Below, piece after piece: positions 6,837 to 15,226 of a stretch of 39,433 nucleotides of DNA; within the stretch, counting starts at the first letter, position 1, and each line of letters begins with the position of its first letter. Source of the stretch: JBOFLG01 sp051657745 (lineage in GTDB: Bacteria; Actinomycetota; Actinomycetes; Actinomycetales; Dermatophilaceae); NCBI GenBank assembly GCA_051657745.1, contig JBOFLG010000180.1, forward strand, positions 1 through 39,433, written 5' to 3'. Position numbers and translations under genes: made by a program. The notes under the pieces were generated by a model. The model searched no databases. It worked only from the letters and a program-made list of their open reading frames with translations, and was not told the origin of the DNA.

Positions 6837-9446
6837 ATGGAGATTCAGCGGTACTGCGCGGACGTGCGCACCGTGCTTGCGCTCGCGGTGTCGGACCCGA
6901 ACCGGGCGGTCGTTGTGGCTGAGCGGCTGCTGGCTCGCTCTGGTGACCCGTGGGTTCGTTCGGTCGCCCATCAGGCCCGGGGGGTGGTGCTGCGTGACCG
7001 GGGCCGCGCGGATCTGGCCGTCGCGGCCCTCCGGGCGGCCCTGCGGCTGGCGGCCCGGACCGGTGACCGTGACCGGGAGGCGGACGTCCGAGCCACCTTG
7101 GGCGTGGCGCTGGCGGTGGCCGGTCGTGCGGCCGCCGGGCTCGGTCATCTCAATGCCGCCGTCGACCTGGCCGATGACCCGGTGATGCGCGCCAAGGTGC
7201 TGATGCGGCGCGGTTACGTGCTCACCATCGTGCTCGCTCGTCATGCCGAGGCTGCCCGCGACCTGAGCCGGGCACTGGTCGGCATCCGGCGGGCGGGCGA
7301 CCTGGTCTGGGAAGCCCGCACCCTCAACCTGCGCGGTATCGCCGAGCTGGCACAAGGCCGCCTGGCGACTGCGAAACTCCTGGTGACGGAGGCCGGCGAG
7401 ATCTTCGTCCGGGAAGGACAGGACCTCGAGGCAGCCCAGACGGTGCACAACCGTGGCTATATCGCCGCGCTTCGTGGTGATCTGCCGCGGGCGCTTGCGC
7501 TGTATCGCCGTGCCGCAGAGACGTACGCCGCCTGCGGCGTCGGCCTGGACGAGCTGGTTGGCGACCAGTGCGCAACCTTGGTCGGCGCGGGCCTGGTCGC
7601 GGACGCCGTGGACCTGGTCACTGGCACGCTGGATGACGCAGTCTTGCATCCTGCGCGCCGCGCCGAGTTGATGCTCACCCAGGCCGGCGCCGAGCTCGCG
7701 CTGGGCCGAGCGGATGCCGCCCTGGCCAGCGCGCGGGCGGCGAGGTCCCGGTTCGTCCGGCAGCGACGCCAGGTGTGGGCTCTGCACGCCGAGCTGATGA
7801 CGCTGCGGGCCCGCCATCAGCGTGGCCCGGTCACTCGCGCCCTCGTCGACTCGGCGGCGGATGTCGGGAGCCGCCTCGAGCACCTCGGCGAGCGCGAGGC
7901 GCCGCTGGCCTGGCTGGTGGCCGGTCGTGCAGCCGGCGCGCTCGGCTTGTCGAGCGCGCCGGACCTGCTGGATGCCGCTGCAGCTCACCGGCACCACCCC
8001 GCCGCCCTGGTGGCCACCACCGGGTGGCTGGCTCGCGGGCTTCGGCGCGAGATCGACGGCACTCGGCGCGGCGTCCTCATCGCCTGCGGTCGGGGACTCG
8101 ACATCCTTGAGGCGCACCGCGCGACGCTGGGCAGCGCCGAACTGCGGGCGCTGTCCGCAACTCACGGTGAGCAGCTTGCCGCGCTCGCGCTCCGTCACGC
8201 CGCTGAATCCTCCCCGCGGACCCTGCTTCGCTGGGCCGAGCGTTGGCGCGCGGGTTCGGTGACGCCGGCAACCGTCGCGCCAGCGCGGTCGGCCGGCGCG
8301 GCGCGGGACGGCGAAACCGTCGAGGTGCTCGCCGCGCTGCGGGCCAGCGAGCGACGGCTGGCTGCGGCGCGGGCCGCCGGCGAACCGCTGCCGATGCTGC
8401 AACGGGCGCACGCCGACCTCGAGCAGCGGGTGCGCCGCACCAGCCATCTGCGGGCCGGCGACGGGTCGAGACCGCCGCGGCTGGATGTCGACCGGCTGGT
8501 CGCCGAGGTCGCCGCCGCCGGGGCTTCGCTGGTCGAGCTGGTCGAGGTCGGCGACCAGCTGTCCGTGCTGGTGGTCTCCGGCGGCACCGTGCGCAGGTTC
8601 GCGGTCGGCGGCATCCAGGATGCCGAACGTGCCGCCGACCTGGCACGGTTCGTGCTGCATCAGGCGGCTCGCGGCAGAACGGTGGCCACCGGGCAGGTGG
8701 CTGGCCGGCTCGGCGCCGCCACGCTGGGACGGGCGGTGCGTGCGCTCGGTCAGGGGCCGGTGGTGATCTCCCCGACCAGCCGGCTCCACGCGGTCCCGTG
8801 GGCGATGGTCCCCGAACTCGCCGACCGGCCGGTGACCGTGGTCCCGTCCGCGGCGGCGTGGCTACGCTGCCGGGCGGCATCGGCATCGGCATCGGCATCG
8901 GGCACGGTGCTCGTGGTCGGGCCGGGCCTGGAGTCCGGCGGCGCGGAGGTCGACGTCCTGGCCGGTCGTGACCCGGCGGCGCGGGTACTCCGCGACGGGT
9001 CGGCCACTGTCGACGGCTGTCTCGCCGCGCTCGACGGCGCCTCGGTGGCGCATGTCGCCGCGCATGGCCGCTTCCGCCACGACAGCCCGCTCTTCTCCGC
9101 CATCCAACTCGACGACGGCGCGCTCACCGTGCACGACCTCCAGCGGATGCAGCGGGCGCCGCACCGCCTGGTGCTCTCGGCGTGCGAGTCCGGGGTAATG
9201 GCTCCGGTCGGCACCCGGGAACTGCTCGGGCTCTCGAGTGCGCTGCTCGACCTCGGGACCGTCGGCATCGTGTCGAGCGTGGTGCCAGTGAACGACCGGG
9301 CAAGCGTGCCGCTCATGGTCGAGTTACACGCTGCGTTGGATGACCTCGACGAGCTGGGCCCCGCCATGCAGCGGGCTCGCCGCGCGGTTCGCGACGAGCC
9401 CGTGCTGGCCGCCACCGCGGCGGCGTACCTGGCGGTCGGAGCGTAA
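6837..9446 (+). CDS. TPR-repeat protein with C-terminal CHAT (caspase-like) protease domain (locus A)
   Basis: About 869 residues. Residues ~10-430 are helical repeats of TPR type: alternating Ala/Arg/Leu-rich helices such as AVAALRAALRLAARTGDRD, LNLRGIAELAQGRLATAK and HNRGYIAALRGDLPRAL. A linker follows, then a CHAT domain from ~560, starting ASLVELVEVGDQLSVLVVSG. The catalytic pair is visible: His743 in VAHVAAHGRF, followed by SPLFSAIQL, and Cys783 in LVLSACESG. The domain ends with typical ELLGLSSALLDLGTVGIVSSVVPVND and a C-terminal helix. A hexanucleotide repeat (GCATCG x4 near 8878-8901) encodes ASASASAS. ATG 6837 is chosen; a GTG at 6825 is possible. CHAT proteases paired with TPRs (for example Craspase Csx29) are activated by a partner or ligand; the activator here is unknown, with the adjacent S8 protease as the obvious partner. 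Confidence 0.92.
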   Translation: MEIQRYCADVRTVLALAVSDPNRAVVVAERLLARSGDPWVRSVAHQARGVVLRDRGRADLAVAALRAALRLAARTGDRDREADVRATLGVALAVAGRAAAGLGHLNAAVDLADDPVMRAKVLMRRGYVLTIVLARHAEAARDLSRALVGIRRAGDLVWEARTLNLRGIAELAQGRLATAKLLVTEAGEIFVREGQDLEAAQTVHNRGYIAALRGDLPRALALYRRAAETYAACGVGLDELVGDQCATLVGAGLVADAVDLVTGTLDDAVLHPARRAELMLTQAGAELALGRADAALASARAARSRFVRQRRQVWALHAELMTLRARHQRGPVTRALVDSAADVGSRLEHLGEREAPLAWLVAGRAAGALGLSSAPDLLDAAAAHRHHPAALVATTGWLARGLRREIDGTRRGVLIACGRGLDILEAHRATLGSAELRALSATHGEQLAALALRHAAESSPRTLLRWAERWRAGSVTPATVAPARSAGAARDGETVEVLAALRASERRLAAARAAGEPLPMLQRAHADLEQRVRRTSHLRAGDGSRPPRLDVDRLVAEVAAAGASLVELVEVGDQLSVLVVSGGTVRRFAVGGIQDAERAADLARFVLHQAARGRTVATGQVAGRLGAATLGRAVRALGQGPVVISPTSRLHAVPWAMVPELADRPVTVVPSAAAWLRCRAASASASASGTVLVVGPGLESGGAEVDVLAGRDPAARVLRDGSATVDGCLAALDGASVAHVAAHGRFRHDSPLFSAIQLDDGALTVHDLQRMQRAPHRLVLSACESGVMAPVGTRELLGLSSALLDLGTVGIVSSVVPVNDRASVPLMVELHAALDDLDELGPAMQRARRAVRDEPVLAATAAAYLAVGA

Positions 9447-9458
9447 GGCCGGGCCTGG

Positions 9459-9493
9459 GCACGCCGAGGTGATCGTCTCGGCATCCGGCGTGC
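9459..9493 (+). terminator. Hairpin after the locus A CHAT gene
   Basis: GCACGCCG (9459-9466) pairs with CGGCGTGC (9486-9493); the arms enclose an additional CCGAG/CTCGG pairing. It lies 13 bp after the CHAT stop, in the gap convergent with the MFS gene. A second small hairpin, GCTGAC-TCGG-GTCAGC, lies at 9555-9570 over the MFS stop. Confidence 0.5.
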
Positions 9494-9565
9494 AGGTGAT
9501 CTCGCCGCCTCGAACTGGGTGCCACCGGCGCAGGTCACCCCGGGACCGAAATCCGCTGACTCGGG

Positions 9566-11074
9566 TCAGCGTGCTGGGGTGCGCTCGCGGGATACGCGGC
9601 CGAGACCGAACCAGCTGACCACGCTGCCGGCGGCAAGCAGGCCGGCGCACACCAGCATTGCGGTGCGGTAACCGGCGGCCATCGCGCCCTCGTCGAGATA
9701 GTCGTCGCCAGTGAGGCCGACGAGCGCCGGCAGGGCCGCTACCGCGAGTAAGGACCCGGCCCGCGCTACCGCGTTCGACACCCCGCTGGCGACGCCGGCG
9801 TACCGGTCGGGCGCTGCGGCGAGCACGGTGGCGGTCAGCGGGGACACCAGCAGGGCGAGCCCAAGCGCGAAGACCACCATGCCGGGCAGCACGGCGAGCC
9901 AGCCGGACCCCGCGCCGATCGGCAGTAACAGCAGGGCCCCGGCGGCGCACACCAGCGGGCCGACCGTCATCGGGATGCGCGGCCCGACTCGCGCCGAGAG
10001 CGACGCCGCGCGGGACGACAGCAGCATCAACGCGATGGTGATCGGCAGCGCCGACAGCCCGGCCTCCAGCGCGCTCCATCCGGCGGCCTGCAGGTGGAGG
10101 ACGACGAACAGCGTCACCGATCCCAGCGCACCGTAGACGAGCAGCGTCATCCCGTTAGCGGCTGAGAACACCGGAGAACGGAACAGCGACAACGGAACCA
10201 GCGGGTTGTCGCTGCGGTTCTCGACGATGATGAAGGCCACGGATGACGCGAGGGCCACCGCCCAGCCGAGCGCGAGGAGCGCGGTTGGCGTCGAACCCTC
10301 AGCGGTGAGCACAAAGGTCACCGTGGCCAGCGCGGTCACGGTGAGCGCGGCCCCGGCGTAGTCGAACGGCGTCCCGCACTCCTCGAGGTCGCGGCTTTCG
10401 GGCGCCGCCCGGGCGGCCATCACGAGCACTGCCAGACCCAGCGGCACGTTGATCGCGAAGACCCAGCGCCAGGTGGTGGTGTCGACCAGCCACCCACCGA
10501 CCAGGGGGCCGACCGCGGCGGCGACCCCGGAGAAGCCCGCCCAGGTGCCAATGGCGGCGGCGCGGTCCTCGGGACGGAACGAGGCCTGGATCAGGGCGAG
10601 CGACCCGGGGGTGAGCAGGGCGGCCCCGACCCCCTGCAGCACCCGGGCGGCGACGAGCTGCTCCGGGCTCTGGGCGAGTGCGCACAGCAGTGACGCGACC
10701 AGGAACCACGCCATCCCGGCGAGGTAGACCCGCCGCCGGCCCATCCGGTCACCGAGCGCACCCCCGACCAGGACGAGCGAGGCCAGGGCGAGCAGGTACC
10801 CGTTCACCACCCATTGCAGCTGCGCGAGCGAGGCGTCCAAGTCCGCACCGATACTGCGCAGCGCCACATTCACGACCGTGCCGTCCAGGATGGCGATGCC
10901 GGAGCCGAGGGTCACCGCAGCGAGCATCATCCGGCCGCGCGGTGAACGGCGCTCGACGAACTCGGGCGGGTTGTCCACGGGGCCGACCGGATCGAGAGGG
11001 TCGCCAGGACCGACCGGGCCGACGCTGGCGGCCGGCGGCCCGTCGGCAGGGACGAACGGGTGGTGGGCGCTCAT
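9566..11074 (-). CDS. MFS drug/metabolite exporter, DHA2 (EmrB/QacA-type)
   Basis: About 502 residues with roughly 14 hydrophobic segments. Family motifs are present: motif D1-like LDGTVVNVALRSIGADLDAS near the first helix, then WVVNGYLLALASLVLVGGAL, motif A GDRMGRRRVYLAG, motif B RVLQGVGAALLTPGSLALI, and motif C region GFSGVAAAVGPLVGGWLVDTTTWRWVFAINVPLG. This is the 14-helix proton-antiport exporter class; the substrate cannot be read from sequence. ATG 11074 overlaps the stop of the upstream Ddn-like gene by 4 bp (ATGA), so the two are cotranscribed. The first ~35 residues are a Pro/Gly/Val-rich cytoplasmic extension. Confidence 0.92.
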   Translation of the reverse strand: MSAHHPFVPADGPPAASVGPVGPGDPLDPVGPVDNPPEFVERRSPRGRMMLAAVTLGSGIAILDGTVVNVALRSIGADLDASLAQLQWVVNGYLLALASLVLVGGALGDRMGRRRVYLAGMAWFLVASLLCALAQSPEQLVAARVLQGVGAALLTPGSLALIQASFRPEDRAAAIGTWAGFSGVAAAVGPLVGGWLVDTTTWRWVFAINVPLGLAVLVMAARAAPESRDLEECGTPFDYAGAALTVTALATVTFVLTAEGSTPTALLALGWAVALASSVAFIIVENRSDNPLVPLSLFRSPVFSAANGMTLLVYGALGSVTLFVVLHLQAAGWSALEAGLSALPITIALMLLSSRAASLSARVGPRIPMTVGPLVCAAGALLLLPIGAGSGWLAVLPGMVVFALGLALLVSPLTATVLAAAPDRYAGVASGVSNAVARAGSLLAVAALPALVGLTGDDYLDEGAMAAGYRTAMLVCAGLLAAGSVVSWFGLGRVSRERTPAR

Positions 11075-11355
11075 CGCCGGGCCAGCCGGATGACGGAGAT
11101 CTCCCGGGTCGCGCTGCCGACCACCAGCCAGGTGCCGGCCGGCCCGGCGAAGTGGGCGAGCCGGGCTGAGCGGTGCCGCCCGGTGTGCCGCCCGGTGGTC
11201 GTGAGCAGGAGCATCGGCAGGGTGGGGGTGCCGGTGATCGTCATCCGGCCGCCGGACCAGCGGAACAGGCGCGGGTCGACGTGCGCGGCCAGGTGCCGCA
11301 CCAGCCACGAGCCGACGCGCGTGGCCGAGAACGCCTTCACCGCTTCTCGGTACAC
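11071..11355 (-). CDS. Short Ddn-like (F420-dependent nitroreductase/quinone reductase family) protein, apparently C-terminally truncated
   Basis: About 94 residues from GTG 11355. The segment AAHVDPRLFRWSGGRMTITGTPTLPMLLLTTTGRHTGRHR matches the N-terminal half of deazaflavin-dependent nitroreductases (Ddn/DUF385 family: G-x-x-x-P-x-x-L-L-T-T-T-G-R-x-[ST]-G). Members are usually 130-150 residues and continue with a PAWYxNL-type motif. Here the frame stops soon after TWLVVGSATREI, and the continuation in the neighbouring frame (DLRHPAGPA) faintly resembles the missing motif, so an old frameshift or natural truncation is likely. No strong ribosome-binding site is seen at the GTG, and a longer in-frame start also exists. 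It may be inactive. It overlaps the exporter gene by ATGA. Confidence 0.5.
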   Translation of the reverse strand: MYREAVKAFSATRVGSWLVRHLAAHVDPRLFRWSGGRMTITGTPTLPMLLLTTTGRHTGRHRSARLAHFAGPAGTWLVVGSATREISVIRLARR

Positions 11356-11509
11356 CCGACCACGGTAAGCGGTCCCGGACCTCGCGGCTGGCTCGCTCGG
11401 TCCGAGCGACCCCCCAGCAGAGATCAACGACGGCCCGACGCCTCGGGCAGGGACCACCTCGCTCCATCGACGCGCTTGGCGAAACGGGCTGGCTGTCCGC
11501 CGGGTCGGT

Positions 11510-11515
11510 TATGGT
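11510..11515 (+). promoter_or_regulatory. Candidate -10 box for the osmoprotectant operon (leaderless)
   Basis: TATGGT ends 6 nt before ATG 11522 and no Shine-Dalgarno sequence is present, a pattern that fits leaderless transcription of the ATPase gene. The -35 region is unclear. Confidence 0.4.
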
Positions 11516-11521
11516 CGAGCG

Positions 11522-12730
11522 ATGATCCGGTTCGACGCCGTGACCAAGGAGTTTCCGGGCGGCGCTGTGGCCGTGGACGACCTCTCGCTCACCGCGCCCA
11601 CCGGCAAGATCACGGTGTTGGTGGGGCCCTCTGGCTGCGGCAAGACCACCAGCCTGCGGATGGTTAACCGGATGGTCGAGCCGAGCCGCGGCGGCATCTA
11701 CCTCGACGGCCAGGACACCTCCCGGATGAAGCCCGCCGAGTTGCGTCGCGGCATCGGCTACGTCATCCAGTCAGCCGGGCTGTTCCCGCACCGCACCGTG
11801 CTCGAGAACGTCGGCACCGTGCCGCGGCTGCTCGGCTGGAGCACAACCCGTACCCGAGAGCGGTCGCGGGAGCTGCTCGAGCGGGTCGGGCTCGCGCCCG
11901 AGCTCGCCGACCGCTACCCGGCGCAGCTCTCCGGCGGCCAGCAGCAGCGGGTCGGGGTGGCCCGGGCGCTCGCCGCCGACCCGCCCGTGCTCCTCATGGA
12001 CGAGCCGTTCTCGGCCGTGGACCCCGTGGTGCGCGAACAGTTGCAGGACGAGTTCCTGCGCCTGCAGGGCGAGCTGGGGACCACCATCGTGTTCGTCACG
12101 CACGACATCGACGAGGCGATCAAGCTCGGCGACCAGGTGGCGGTGCTGCGAGCCGGCGGGCGGCTTGCGCAACTGGCCGATCCTGCCTACCTGCTGGCGC
12201 ACCCGGCCGACGACTTCGTTGCTGATTTCGTCGGGCGCGACCGGGGCTACCGGGCGCTGCAGTTCCAGCCGTCACCGCGGCTGCCGTTGCACCAGGAACG
12301 GGCGGTGGTGCTCGGTGAAGCGCCCGACATCGCGGCCGGGCCGTGGCAGCTGGTCGTGGATGACGACCGCCGCCCCCTCGGCTGGGTCGAGCCGCGGCTG
12401 ATCGGCGCACGGGCCGTGGCGGAGCGCGACCTGCACCGGGGTGGCACGGCCGCTCCGGCCACCGGTTCGCTGCGGGCCGCGCTCGACGCGGCGCTGTCGT
12501 CACCGAGCCGTCGGGGCGTGCTCGTCGACGACTCCGGCGCACTCGTCGGCACCGTGCTGGCGCTCGACGTGCTCGCGGCCATCGAGGATGCCGACCGTCC
12601 CGAGCGCGGCGACCCCACACCGGGTCGCGGTGGTGCGGCTCGCGGGAGTGCGGGTCGCGGTGGTGCGGGTCGCGGGAGTGGGGGGCGCGGTGGTGCGGGT
12701 CGCACGGCGGGTTCGGGCGGCGGCTCATGA
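11522..12730 (+). CDS. opuCA: Osmoprotectant (QAT/OpuC-type) ABC transporter ATPase
   Basis: 402 residues; ATPase that powers uptake of glycine betaine, choline or related osmolytes. Walker A is GPSGCGKTT (35-43), the signature is LSGGQQQRVGVARAL, Walker B is PVLLMDEPFSAVDP, and the switch His is in VFVTHDIDEA. FRLQGELGTTIVFVTHDIDEAIKLGD-type sequence is characteristic of the OpuCA/ProV branch. After ~240, a CBS-like part (LVVDDDRRPLGW ... RRGVLVDDSGALVGTVLALDVLAAIED) fits the regulatory tail of OpuCA. The last ~40 residues are a Gly/Arg/Ala-rich repeat encoded by GGTCGCGGTGGTGCG-like DNA, unusual for the family. The stop overlaps the permease start by 4 bp. The symbol is by homology; substrate is not proven. 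Confidence 0.9.
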   Translation: MIRFDAVTKEFPGGAVAVDDLSLTAPTGKITVLVGPSGCGKTTSLRMVNRMVEPSRGGIYLDGQDTSRMKPAELRRGIGYVIQSAGLFPHRTVLENVGTVPRLLGWSTTRTRERSRELLERVGLAPELADRYPAQLSGGQQQRVGVARALAADPPVLLMDEPFSAVDPVVREQLQDEFLRLQGELGTTIVFVTHDIDEAIKLGDQVAVLRAGGRLAQLADPAYLLAHPADDFVADFVGRDRGYRALQFQPSPRLPLHQERAVVLGEAPDIAAGPWQLVVDDDRRPLGWVEPRLIGARAVAERDLHRGGTAAPATGSLRAALDAALSSPSRRGVLVDDSGALVGTVLALDVLAAIEDADRPERGDPTPGRGGAARGSAGRGGAGRGSGGRGGAGRTAGSGGGS

Positions 12731-13392
12731 CCTGGGTGGCCGACAATTGGCGCACCGTGCTCGACCTCGCCGTGGCGCATCTCTGGCTGGCCGGCATCCC
12801 ACTCGTCGTCGGTCTGGTCGTCTCGGTGCCGCTCGGCTGGGTGGCCGCGCGCTGGCCGCGCACCTATCCGGCGGTCCTCTCCACGACCGGGCTGCTCTAC
12901 ACCATCCCCTCGCTGGCGCTGTTCGTCGTCATGCCGCTGCTGCTCGGCACCAAGATTCTCGACCCGGTCAACGTGGTGGTCGCGATGACCATCTACACGG
13001 TGGCGCTGCTGGTACGCACGGTCGCCGACGGGCTGCGAGCGGTGCCCGTGGAGGTAGCGGCGGCCGCCACCGCGATGGGCTACCGCGGGGTGCGCCGGCT
13101 GGTCGAGGTCGAACTGCCGCTGGCTGTTCCGGTGCTCGCGGCCGGGCTGCGGGTGGCTGCGGTGAGCAATGTCAGCATCGTCTCGGTCGCCTCGCTGATC
13201 GGGGTGCCCCAACTCGGGGACCTGCTCATCGACGGTTTCAACCGGGTGATCTGGGGCGAGCTGGTCACCGGCATCCTCGGCTGCATCCTGCTGGCCCTGC
13301 TGCTCGACGGGCTGATCGTGATCGTGGGTCGGGTGCTGACCCCGTGGCAGCGCGCGCGCGGATCGGCGGCGACAACGGGGGGTGGCGGATGA
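12727..13392 (+). CDS. opuCB: Osmoprotectant ABC transporter permease 1
   Basis: 221 residues, inner-membrane permease of the QAT family with about six hydrophobic segments. It carries the family features LLYTIPSLALFVVMPLLLG and, on the cytoplasmic loop that docks the ATPase, VPVEVAAAATAMGYRGVRRLVEVELPLAVPVLAAG (the EAA motif). ATG overlaps the ATPase stop (ATGA), and its own stop overlaps the next permease in the same way, so the proteins are translationally coupled. QAT systems use two different permeases that form a heterodimer. Confidence 0.92.
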   Translation: MTWVADNWRTVLDLAVAHLWLAGIPLVVGLVVSVPLGWVAARWPRTYPAVLSTTGLLYTIPSLALFVVMPLLLGTKILDPVNVVVAMTIYTVALLVRTVADGLRAVPVEVAAAATAMGYRGVRRLVEVELPLAVPVLAAGLRVAAVSNVSIVSVASLIGVPQLGDLLIDGFNRVIWGELVTGILGCILLALLLDGLIVIVGRVLTPWQRARGSAATTGGGG

Positions 13393-14150
13393 TCTCGTCG
13401 CTGCTGTCGTGGTTCACCGCCCCGGCCACCTGGGCAGGCGAGGGCGGCATCCCGAACCGACTCCTCGAGCACCTGCTGTACACCGCAGTGGTGGTGGCCG
13501 TCGCCGCCGTGATCGCGATCCCCGTGGGGCTGTGGGTCGGTCACTGTGGGAGCGGCCGCTGGCTGGTCACTCTGGCCAACTCGCTGCGCGCGGTCCCAAC
13601 GCTCGGGGTGCTGTTCGTGGTGGTGCTGGGGCTGGGTCCGATCATCGAGGGTGAGCTCGCGTTCACCCTGCCGAGCGTCGTCGTGCTCGTGCTGCTCGCC
13701 GTGCCCCCCGTCCTGGCCGGTGCCTACGCCGGCGTCGAGAACATCGACCCCGGGGTCCGGGATGCCGCCCGTGGGGTGGGGATGACGTCGTGGCAGCAAC
13801 TCTGGCAGGTCGAGGTGCCGGGCGCGCTGCCGCTGCTGTTCTCCGGCCTGCGGGCGGCGACGCTGCAGGTGGTGGCCACCGCCACTATCGCCGCATACGT
13901 CGGGCTGGGCGGCCTGGGCCGGTACCTCGTCGACGGAATCGCGCTGAGCGACTACCCGCGCACCGCCGGCGGCGCGCTCCTCGTCGCGGTGCTGGCGATG
14001 CTGCTGGACGCTCTTCTTGCGCTGGTACAGCGGCGGTCGGTGTCTGCCGGGATCGGCGGGCGGCGTGCGCGGACCGGTGCCATCGGGAAGGATCGTCCGA
14101 CCGCTCCGGTTGATCCCGCTGCGACGTCCGCCCCGGGCGCCTCGACCTGA
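13389..14150 (+). CDS. opuCD: Osmoprotectant ABC transporter permease 2
   Basis: 253 residues. Hydrophobic segments begin HLLYTAVVVAVAAVIAIPVGLWVGH. SLRAVPTLGVLFVVVLGLG corresponds to the TIPSLA segment of its partner, and NIDPGVRDAARGVGMTSWQQLWQVEVPGALPLLFSGLRAAT is the EAA loop. The C-terminal ~35 residues are hydrophilic. It is encoded by overlap with permease 1 and lies 29 bp before the binding-protein gene. Confidence 0.92.
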   Translation: MISSLLSWFTAPATWAGEGGIPNRLLEHLLYTAVVVAVAAVIAIPVGLWVGHCGSGRWLVTLANSLRAVPTLGVLFVVVLGLGPIIEGELAFTLPSVVVLVLLAVPPVLAGAYAGVENIDPGVRDAARGVGMTSWQQLWQVEVPGALPLLFSGLRAATLQVVATATIAAYVGLGGLGRYLVDGIALSDYPRTAGGALLVAVLAMLLDALLALVQRRSVSAGIGGRRARTGAIGKDRPTAPVDPAATSAPGAST

Positions 14151-14179
14151 CCCAGCCCCCACCTGAAAAGGGTTCCCTC

Positions 14180-15097
14180 ATGAAGCGCAGGACCATGATC
14201 GCCGCCCTCGCGGCGGCCTCCGTCGTCGGGCTCACCGCGTGCGGCGGCGACAGCGACCCGCTGGCATCCGACACCGCCACCTCGGGTAGCGGCGACGCGT
14301 CATCCGGTTCGGTCGTGGTCGGCGGGGCCAACTTCTCCGAGTCGACCCTGCTCGCCGAGATCTACGCGGGTGCGTTGCGCGCCACGGGTGTCGACGCGTC
14401 GACGAAAACCAACATCGGTTCTCGGGAGGTGTACCTGCGAGCCTTGGAGGACAACTCCATTCAGGTCTTCCCCGAATACACCGGCGCCCTGGCGCTCTAC
14501 TACGACAAGGCCTTCACCGGCACCGATCCCGACGAGGTGTACGCCACGGCGAAAGAAGCCGTGCCCGACACCCTTACCGTGCTCGAGAAGTCGGCCGCCG
14601 AGGACAACGACTCGATCAACGTCACCAGGGCCACCGCCGACAAATACTCGCTCACGACGATCTCCGACCTCGCGAAGGTGGCCGGCGAGCTCACCCTCAC
14701 CGCGCCACCGGAGTTCGCCGAGCGCCCGCAGGGTGTACCCGGGCTGACAAAGACCTACGGCGTGACGTTCGCGTCGTTCCGGCCGCTCACCGGACAGGGC
14801 ATCGTGCAGGCGCTGAAGAACGGCCAGGCCGACGCCGCCAACATCTTCTCCACCGACCCGGCGATCGCCGCCAACGGCTTCGTCACCCTGGTGGACGACA
14901 AGAAGCTCTTCGGCTCGCAGAACATCGTCCCGCTCGTCCGGGCCGATCAGGCCGAGGTGGTGAAGCCGGCGCTCGACGCGGTGTCCGCCAAACTCACCAC
15001 TGAGGCGATCGCCGACATGCTCAAGCAGACCGACATCGACAAGAAGGACCCCAAGGCCGTCGCCGAGGAGTTCCTCGCAGCCAACGGCCTCGCCTGA
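14180..15097 (+). CDS. opuCC: Osmoprotectant ABC transporter substrate-binding lipoprotein (OpuCC/OpuBC-like)
   Basis: 305 residues. The N-terminus is a lipoprotein signal peptide (MKRRTMIAALAAASVVGLTA) with the acylated Cys at 21. The mature part begins with a Ser/Gly/Asp linker, then GSVVVGGANFSESTLLAEIYAGALRATG, NIGSREVYLRALEDNSIQVFPEYTGALALYY, and GQGIVQALKNGQADAANIFSTDPAI. These are the landmarks of the OpuBC-type type-II binding fold that holds quaternary ammonium compounds between aromatic residues. A weak AAAAGGG site precedes the ATG. It is the last gene of the operon and is followed by a hairpin. Confidence 0.93.
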   Translation: MKRRTMIAALAAASVVGLTACGGDSDPLASDTATSGSGDASSGSVVVGGANFSESTLLAEIYAGALRATGVDASTKTNIGSREVYLRALEDNSIQVFPEYTGALALYYDKAFTGTDPDEVYATAKEAVPDTLTVLEKSAAEDNDSINVTRATADKYSLTTISDLAKVAGELTLTAPPEFAERPQGVPGLTKTYGVTFASFRPLTGQGIVQALKNGQADAANIFSTDPAIAANGFVTLVDDKKLFGSQNIVPLVRADQAEVVKPALDAVSAKLTTEAIADMLKQTDIDKKDPKAVAEEFLAANGLA

Positions 15098-15098
15098 C

Positions 15099-15164
15099 CC
15101 CCATCCCGGGCCGGCTTTTCCGCCCCATCCCGGGCCGGCTTTTCCGCCCCATCCGGAAAAGCCG
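15099..15164 (+). terminator. Terminator with 24-bp tandem duplication after the osmoprotectant operon
   Basis: CCCCATCCCGGGCCGGCTTTTCCG occurs twice with a 24-bp period (15099-15122, 15123-15146). The second copy's CGGCTTTTCCG (15136-15146) pairs perfectly with CGGAAAAGCCG (15154-15164) across a 7-nt loop. The run of T/A within the stem makes it a plausible bidirectional terminator for this operon and thiD. Confidence 0.7.
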
Positions 15165-15226
15165 TGGTTCGCAAGGGTTGTCTTCACCTGCGAACCGGGC
15201 AGTTCCCGTGTCAAGCTCCGGCGCGG

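Noticed and set aside
6747..8789. Long minus-strand open frame of about 680 codons opposite the CHAT-A gene
   Set aside because: It is the antisense shadow of a GC-rich gene: no domains, Arg/Gln/His/Gly-rich composition and no ribosome-binding site, while the plus strand has TPR and CHAT motifs.
3244..9446. Locus A as a gasdermin system
   Set aside because: No protein has a recognisable gasdermin fold; the Trp/Pro-rich protein is only a compositional analogue of membrane-active peptides.
9447..9565. Small gene between CHAT-A and the MFS exporter
   Set aside because: Only 119 bp, with two hairpins and no start signal.
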